Assembly (NCBI RefSeq): GCF_030272615.1
Contig: NC_081415.1
Coordinates: 420,786,257 to 420,850,256, forward strand
DNA length: 64,000 nt
Source: Cryptomeria japonica
Taxonomy: Eukaryota; Streptophyta; Pinopsida; Cupressales; Cupressaceae
Direction: 5' to 3'
Positions 58,001 through 64,000 of this stretch are shown piece by piece; the first letter of the stretch is position 1, and every line of letters starts with the position of its first letter. The position numbers and the translations under genes were made by a program. The notes under the pieces are model-generated. The model made no database searches, was not told the origin of the DNA, and saw nothing but the letters and a program-made list of their open reading frames with translations.

Positions 58001-61000
58001 AAAAAGTTTAGAAATACATTGTTTGATTCCCTAGAAGATATTTAGTTTCATCTAATACAAAGCAGTAATATTAAACTTATGCCATTGCCTGATAAAGTTT
58101 TATAAATTACAGCTAACAGATGTTTCAGTTGAAGTTAAAGATGAAGATGAAGATGTTAAATTTGTACTACCAAATAGCTTAAGAGTTTTTGTATATGCAC
58201 AGCAATTTTTTCCTGTAAAACATGCAGCGATTTTTTCTTATAAAATTGCGAGTCAACGGAAAAAATAGCAACTTTTTGGTTAATAACTTGTCCATTCTTG
58301 CTTGCAGTTAAAAACTCGTGGTGATTTCTGACCTGCAGTTAAAAGAAATTGTGATTTTCACCTCACTTTCACGCACGATTAGTAGCTTAAGGCAAGCAGC
58401 AACACGAGGATTGGCAATGACAGTTTATATGTTTTCAAAGGCCTTAATTTGGGCTTGCTAGCGGGGACCCCACCCTGTATTGTGACTGGGAGTGTGCCCA
58501 AGGTGCTGCCCCTGGACCCTGCGAGAGGTGTTGCCCCCACAAGGGGCACTGCCCCTTGATGTTATTGGGGGTGTTGCCCCCAGACCCCCATGAGGAGAAC
58601 TACCCCTCAACCCCACTGGGATTTCCACTCCCAAATCCCCTTTAGTTATTGGGATCTCCTGTCAGATTAGAAACTTGATTACAATGAGAGGGTGACAAGG
58701 AATTGGTATATAACTCTTGAGTGCTAAATCAAACGTTATTAGCACACAATTTGTCAAAAATCTCTTTAGATGAGGCAACTTCTACATTTGACATGGCTAG
58801 TAGAAGTGGCATTGTAACTCATTTAGAGGTTGAACTGTTTTTTGGTCTATGTGTATTAAACTCTGATTTTGATTTATATGTGATGAAAATCCTTAAAATA
58901 ATCTACAAATTTAGTAATATGTGTTTTTGAGGAATATTTTATAAAATTTATGTATTTGAAAATGTTTGATAAAATTGCTGAGTTATTGCTGAGTTTTACC
59001 CTGAGTTTTTGTCGAATCCCGAGTTTTATAATCTCTTGGCTTGCCAAGTTATTGCTGAGTCCAAGTTTTTCAACAATGATTACAACCATTGGAAATTATT
59101 AACGTTAATCTATTTTCAAAGAAAAGCGACTAATTAATTGTGAAACACAAGATGTTTGTTTTGGAAAAGTAATTAGTATTATTAAATTAGAATAAGTTAA
59201 ATCACATTATACTAAGATTCTACTATGTCATACATGCTTTCAAAATTCCAAGTGAATTGTAGTGTGGAAACATTGTTTTGAATTTTAATATTTTGCAGTA
59301 GAGCTTTATGGCTTTCACAAATGTAATCCATGTTCTCATTTTTTAACTAGAAGATCACGTGCTCCAAGATCATACATAAGATTTCAATCATAAAGTTATT
59401 TGATTACACATTAAGTTCACTCTTCCAAAGGAGGATGGCCACTGACAAAGTGTGATGTCCCCTTCTAGTTGACATATGTCAGCTGAGTAGATTAGCCTAT
59501 CATTGACCCTCGGAGGCTAATGAGGTTGGGTAGAGGGTCCTCCAGAGTTTGATTCACCACCTTCAAAGCAAGCACTCCAGGTCTGGTCTTCATTTGAGGC
59601 CTCCAGGACTCCGTTTGAGATACTTTCTATTTTTAGCAGTCCTGCTATTTATAGCCAGTAGGTTGGGCAAGGACAGATTATGGTTTGGCGGTCTCCAGTT
59701 CAGACGGCAGGCATTTCTAATGAATACTTAGAGAGATATTAATATTTAATTATTTTTAATTAAATATTAAATGGCGAACTTTAATGTTTTAATGTTTTAA
59801 AAAGTCACTTTAAGTTATAACTTAAGTGAGGGTCTATTTCTCATCAGATGGGGCCAGTTTTTATATTAAATGGAAGATGATTTATTTTTTTGACACTTCA
59901 ATAGTCAAAAATAAATAATAAAAGTTAAAATATCATTAAAGGCCAAATCGCATCTTTCTTGGGAATCGCACCAACCCTAAATGGAGAAGATTAAAGAAGA
60001 TTTTAGGTCTTCTTTTCATTATGCTAAGTTTTGATATTTTTGTTTGGAGCTCTGAGAGGAGTTTTGGCCAAGGGTTTCAACAGAAGATTCTTCTGTAGTG
60101 ATCAGAGGTATCGGTACAGGAAAACATGGGATTCTTGTACAACAGCATCAAAGGCTGTGAAATATCAGTTGATCTTGCTCTTACAGTTGGTTTCATTCAA
60201 GGACCAAGTTTGTGCTTATTAGTCAGAGAGGCACCATTATTTATCAGTATTTTGTTGCTACAGCAAACAAGGAAACAAAGATACCCAAAGGAGATATTTT
60301 TTATGGTTGTACGGCTGCCTGGGGAGTAGCGCCAATCACCTAAGGGGCTGCGATTTGCATGTTGGAAAGATCCAAAAAAATAAACAAAATAAGGAGAAGG
60401 TGCGCCTAGCCTAGAGTCATCCATTGAGCTACCATGCAAGCTGTTTGGGTCAGTCTGGAGTGAGTTATAGCATGCTGTCATAATGGACTGTGTATGACCA
60501 GCAAGGAAGAAATAAGGGTTTCCAACAATTCTTGGTATTTTTTTCAGTTCCTATCTTTTATTGTCTGTTTATGTATTGAGGGTAAATAAAGGTTGAATAC
60601 ATGTAATAAGGGTTTGATCAGTTTATTACTGAATTAGAATTGATTTCTAGCGTTTCCCTATAGTTGCTTTTTGTGCTTAAGTTTGTCAAAATTATATTTG
60701 CTGCTACAAATTGGCAAAGAACACACTTGAAACGCAACAGGTTCAGTTAAACGTCAGTTGTCTCAGTTGAGGACCTTTTAAGGTTCTTACACAAAACCAG
60801 AAAAAATCATTGAGAATTTGAAACCATAGGAAAATGGCCCAAAATGCACAACAACTTGGATAGTGAGTTTATCAGTAAAAGATAAACCTAAATCCAAATT
60901 CAATAATAGATACCCTGCTGTAAGTTTATTTCTTTTCTCCTTTGCTATTAATCTTTCACAGCCAACAATGACATTAACTCACTTTGTATCAGCAACTAAC

Positions 61001-61492
61001 TTTTTAGATATTGAAAGGTAGCCAACACATATGTATCTTGTGCACAATATTAACATAAAATGAGAAGTTTATGGCTGCAAAAATCACCTTTCAAAAAGCC
61101 CAAGCTTGAAAATCACATTTGCAAGATTGGTATTTGTCTGACCAACAAGTTGAAAAAGTTTTTTGCGATTCATTGTAAAGGTGCCTGTCTTCTCCATTCC
61201 TTTGTTCAAATCAATAAATTCTGCCACCATACCATCTACCTGAAAAAGAGTCAATGTCTAATAGCTTCCGGTATCTACACATGCTTCATCATCTACATGG
61301 ACAAGTTTTGTACAAAACAATACCAACATAAGAAAAAAGGCACCTGTCGAACAAAGTGATCAAGGGCAATGCTTTGTCCAAGCACAATTCCAATGGTACG
61401 AATACAGTCAATATCAAACCTCCTCAGTACTATATAGTCATGACCCTCTTGCATCCAAGTCTCCAATGACGGTTTCTCCACTATAGCATAAT
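55074..61492 (-). CDS. RRG/RRL-like: RMD1/RMND1 (DUF155) family protein, RRG/RRL-like, 3' part of gene
   Basis: Four exons: 61344-61492, 61088-61239, 55340-55454, 55074-55223 (TAG stop 55074-55076). All introns are GT-AG (104, 5633 and 116 bases) and phases join perfectly. The exons give about 188 residues: DYAIVEKPSLETWMQEG, YIVLRRFDIDCIRTIG, VLGQSIALDHFVRQ, VDGMVAEFIDLNKGMEKTGT, LFQLVGQTNTNLANVIFKLG, SDVAWKNAKYAQIWEYLRDE, QRFGSLDYKLKFVEHNVRFF, LEILQNRKSDALEWLIIILI. This is the DUF155 C-terminal half, ending in the family's single hydrophobic segment (LEWLIIILISTEIMIGLYDI). Arabidopsis RRG/RRL act in mitochondria in root growth. The yeast and human relatives (RMD1, RMND1) are mitochondrial too. 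The first exon seen starts in phase 2 after AG, so upstream exons exist; I could not find them and they probably lie past 64000. No stop or shift: likely functional. Confidence 0.93.
55930..56113 (-). other. Possible LINE-like 3' tail in the large intron
   Basis: The minus strand reads CGTAAGGGTTTTGCACCCCT..GTTTTTGGTTAATGAAAA. It resembles the GTAAGGGTTTCAGGGCCCC..TTAATAAA tail of the retroposon at 37603. No target duplication found. Confidence 0.3.
56114..56617 (-). repeat. 199-bp tandem repeat, about 2.5 copies, in the large intron
   Basis: Units start at 56114 and 56313 (period 199). A third, truncated unit begins near 56490, lacking the first ~93 bases. Each full unit is open on the minus strand and encodes EQEITAQG(I/M)RLTRNSRSKS then TLKKHT(S/R)C. 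Units are almost identical, so the duplication is recent. It lies inside the 5.6 kb DUF155 intron. Confidence 0.85.
56618..58439. other. Intron sequence, nothing recognised
   Basis: AT-rich, with no supported gene. Part of the large DUF155 intron. Confidence 0.5.
58440..59075 (+). repeat. hAT-like debris with G-rich GGGGCACTGCCCC words
   Basis: Positions 58455-58640 are GC-rich with repeated GGGGCACTGCCCC and GGGTGTTGCCCCC hairpins, like 51710-51800 in the hAT element. Positions 58975-59060 carry GAGTTTT, CCGAGTTTT and GAGTCC words like decayed hAT subterminal repeats. Termini and target duplication not found. Intronic. Confidence 0.45.
59451..60791. mobile_element. Candidate solo LTR in the large intron
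   Basis: Starts TGTGATGTCCCC and ends ..GGTTCTTACA, flanked by CAAAG and CAAAA (four of five matching). It contains CTATTTATAGCC near 59648 as a possible TATA box. No coding frame. Ends and strand are uncertain. Confidence 0.45.
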
Positions 61493-62774
61493 CTGCAAAG
61501 AAATATGTAACACATAAGCATTTGCTTGCCACACATGACTCCATACTGTAAGAAAAAAGGTAATATGATATTATTATGCATCTTTGTCTCCTATATCTAG
61601 TACATGCTTGTCTGATTTTAGATTACTAATACTTTTTAGTACTATGCTTTAACTTTAGTATTTAACATAATATTTTTTAAATCAAATGTCATTAATGTTG
61701 ACGCTTATGATTGTCACATTAGAGTTGCACCCATAATCAAAGGATACAAATGAGAAGCTTGAGCATAGTTCCCTTAAGTTCAAGCAACCTCCAAATTCAC
61801 ACAGTCCCCCTATTCTAACAATATCTAAAATGCCAGGAGGTGAAAGGAGAGAAAGAGAAAAAAGTAGAATAAATGCAGGAATAAAAGAAAGGGCGATGCA
61901 ATAGAATAGTGTGAGACTACTCCCAAAGGAACAAGATAAACACAAAGAGCTGGAAATCTAAACTTTCAAAATTAAATAGACGACAAATTGCTCATGCTAT
62001 AGGTAAGAAATTTAACGCACCAATAAGGCTAAACTATCCACATAAAACTCAATATTGCGGGCAGAATGAAAATGCCACAAAATCTCTTAGAAAGTATTTC
62101 TACAAATACATAGTAGCCCAGATCTCCAAAAGTCAGAAGCTTCTGAATACAAAAATAAAACAGTTATTCAGTCAAGAAAATTCACAACAGAAGCAACCTT
62201 GTGCAAAGACAAGATGCTTTGCTTACTTGTATACATCATAACAAATCTGACCTGTTGAAAAGACCAAATTATATCTGGATCATTCTCCTCATAAACATCT
62301 CACATTTGCTTGCAAAATACCTTTGCTGGTATGAAAGGCATGTAGGCAACGAAACAGTCACATTTTATTTTTATGTTTTGATCATTGGCCTTACCTTTTT
62401 ATTCACAAGGAATATTTTAATTCCTTTCTTTGAGGAGAAATATTCTTTTTATCTTTTTCCTCTTTTAACTTTCGCAACTTTTTAGCTTATAGGACTAAGT
62501 CTCTCTTTTAATAATTTAGGTTTAGCTTTTTATCTTATATAATTATATTTCATGCTCCTTTACTTTTATTTAGAGGTACCATCTCTCAAAGCTTACATAA
62601 ATTACAATAGCACAAGGGCAAAATATTTAACTTTTAACAAGGACAAAATATTTTGCACCCCAATCTTACCACCAAAAGCCTACGAATATGATATTCAAAA
62701 GTTCATATGTAAGCAACAATTGTAATTTGTAAGCAATAACTATAAAATATAAATGAAAAGTCCAATTTTTTGTT
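61493..62774. other. Intron or upstream sequence, nothing recognised
   Basis: A 5' exon of the DUF155 gene was sought here (expected residues like LPEMRKDD before the exon at 61492) and not found. Confidence 0.45.
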
Positions 62775-63360
62775 GCTTGGGTGGATCTCCCACGAATAGC
62801 TAATGGTAAAGAAAAGGGCCTCCCCCTATCCTATGTAATTCTGCAACTCCTAAGTAATCAAGTCCTTACCTCACCCTTAGGTGTCATCCCTTCAATGCAT
62901 GTTAAGAGATCCCCTATAACCTCCTCATTAATATTTCTGATGTCATCTAAGAAGGAAAACTTGGGGTTGACGAAGTACCCCACAACATGAATGGATTGGT
63001 GAAGTTGAAATTACCAACTCTGATCAATGATATCCCAAAAAGATTCAAATTTGTATATATCTCCCTTGCAGTAGTTTTGGATGGCCTTCTTGGCCCTATC
63101 CATGGCCTCATAAATATGTTCCATCAATTTTTGCTTCCTATCGACTAAGCACAAAACCCTCACTAAAGTTGTGACACCTACAACCAAATTAAAGCTACAA
63201 TTAAACTAAATATTTAAAAGATTTGAAATTAAGGGATCCAATTTAAAATTTCAATTGATGTTTGAAATTGCCTTGATGATCTTTGTAGCTCTCTTTGCAA
63301 AGGCGTCATTAAAAATTGTCTTTGTCTTTCCAACCTCACCACACCCTTTCTTTCAATACA
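62775..63360 (-). pseudogene. hAT transposase fragment (DUF659-type hAT family)
   Basis: The minus strand gives LVRVLCLVDRKQKLMEHIYE, AMDRAKKAIQNYCKG, FESFWDIIDQSW, FQLHQSIHVVGYFVNPKFSF and NEEVIGDLLTCIE. This is the conserved stretch of plant hAT transposases preceding the dimerisation domain. A further piece (about 63290-63355, FNDAFAKRATKII) may be an upstream part. In-frame TAA and TAG codons and loss of the C-terminal domain show decay. Probably inside an upstream intron of the DUF155 gene. Confidence 0.75.
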
Positions 63361-64000
63361 ATGAATCTAACCATGCTTAACTCACAAACATCTACTTAAA
63401 AAGGTGTCAAAAAACTACAAATGTTTTGCAATGTTAAGAAACAAGTTGCAAACCTTGTTACACCCATAGAAACATAAATCCTTAAAAAATCCTAATTTCA
63501 CGATTTCTAAGAAATTCCCAACCCAAAAGATTTTTCTCCAAAAAATCTCGATTTGATCAGCCATGATATTCAATGATTTTTTAAGGTTTAAATCATGAAA
63601 AAATTACGAAAACATCACCCGGGAAGTGCATTTACTATCCAACAACCTATCGTGATACCCTAACCACACAAAATCACTATTTAATCAGTTTTTTCATTGA
63701 TTTTTAGCACAGAACTGAGCACTAGCTGCTGGGACACAGTTCACTGAGACGCGGTTCACCATCAAATATTCGCCAAATTTCATCTGGTTGCTAAGGCAAA
63801 TTGTAGGTAGGCAATCTTGAATGGACCTATATTTCTAGTAGATGTTAAGGACATTAAAATAGAGACACGTTTTTTAGTATGCTTCTACATTTGATGTTAA
63901 GGACATTAACATGGAATGGTTAAGAGATGTGTTGTTTCTCTCTCAAGTATTCCACACTACTTGTTGGAGTTGTTGGATATGGTTGTTCATTGTTGCTGCT
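63361..64000. other. Nothing recognised at the right edge
   Basis: AT-rich, with no supported frame or repeat terminus. Confidence 0.4.

Noticed and set aside
60031-60481. Overlapping frames inside the candidate solo LTR
   Set aside because: No recognisable motif; frames overlap on both strands inside an LTR-like repeat.
61682-61945. Minus-strand frame as the missing 5' exon of the DUF155 gene
   Set aside because: Translation is hydrophobic and lacks DUF155 motifs; phase and splice donor do not fit the exon at 61492.

Overview
The window looks like gymnosperm (probably conifer) nuclear DNA. It is AT-rich and dominated by old, nested LTR retrotransposons. It holds one recognisable cellular gene, whose 5.6 kb intron is full of repeats. 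The species cannot be fixed from the sequence alone.

Layout. (1) Positions 1-2760: the terminus of a long LTR, then a decayed minus-strand ORF of an unnamed family ('family A' here), then a regular array of eight GGTTTTAAAACC-type palindromes. (2) Positions about 3393-37313: a giant minus-strand Ty3/gypsy element of Tat/Ogre type. It has long terminal repeats (3393-6806 and 32711-37313), gag-PR-RT-RNaseH-archaeal-type RNaseH-integrase, a G-patch domain between PR and RT, and an antisense ORF encoding a plant mobile domain (PMD) protein (8340-10303). Arrays of a TAGCGCATAGG word, phased at 21 bp, lie in the leader and, inverted, beside the antisense ORF. It is interrupted by a complete chromovirus (11197-19537, target duplication GTTAA) and by a solo LTR (28516-31110, target duplication GAAAA). 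(3) Positions 37314-42290: a Ty1/copia RNase H scrap, a short retroposon with a 14-bp target duplication and an open 156-codon frame, and a second, better preserved family A ORF on the plus strand. (4) Positions 44098-51306: a full-length but decayed Ty1/copia element (target duplication AAAAG). (5) Positions 51331-52495: a hAT element with matching termini and an 8-bp target duplication. (6) Positions 55074-61492: the last four recognisable exons of a minus-strand gene of the RMD1/RMND1 (DUF155) family, like Arabidopsis RRG/RRL. Its phases and splice sites are intact and its 5' exons are not found, probably lying beyond the right edge. (7) Positions 62775-63360: a decayed hAT transposase.

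Only the DUF155 gene looks functional. All element ORFs carry stops or frameshifts, many of them TAG, TAA or TGA where CAG, CAA or CGA would be expected, as in slow decay of methylated DNA. The most unusual signals are the inverted pair of helically phased word arrays in the giant element, the antisense PMD ORF between them, the palindrome array ahead of family A copy 1, and family A itself.
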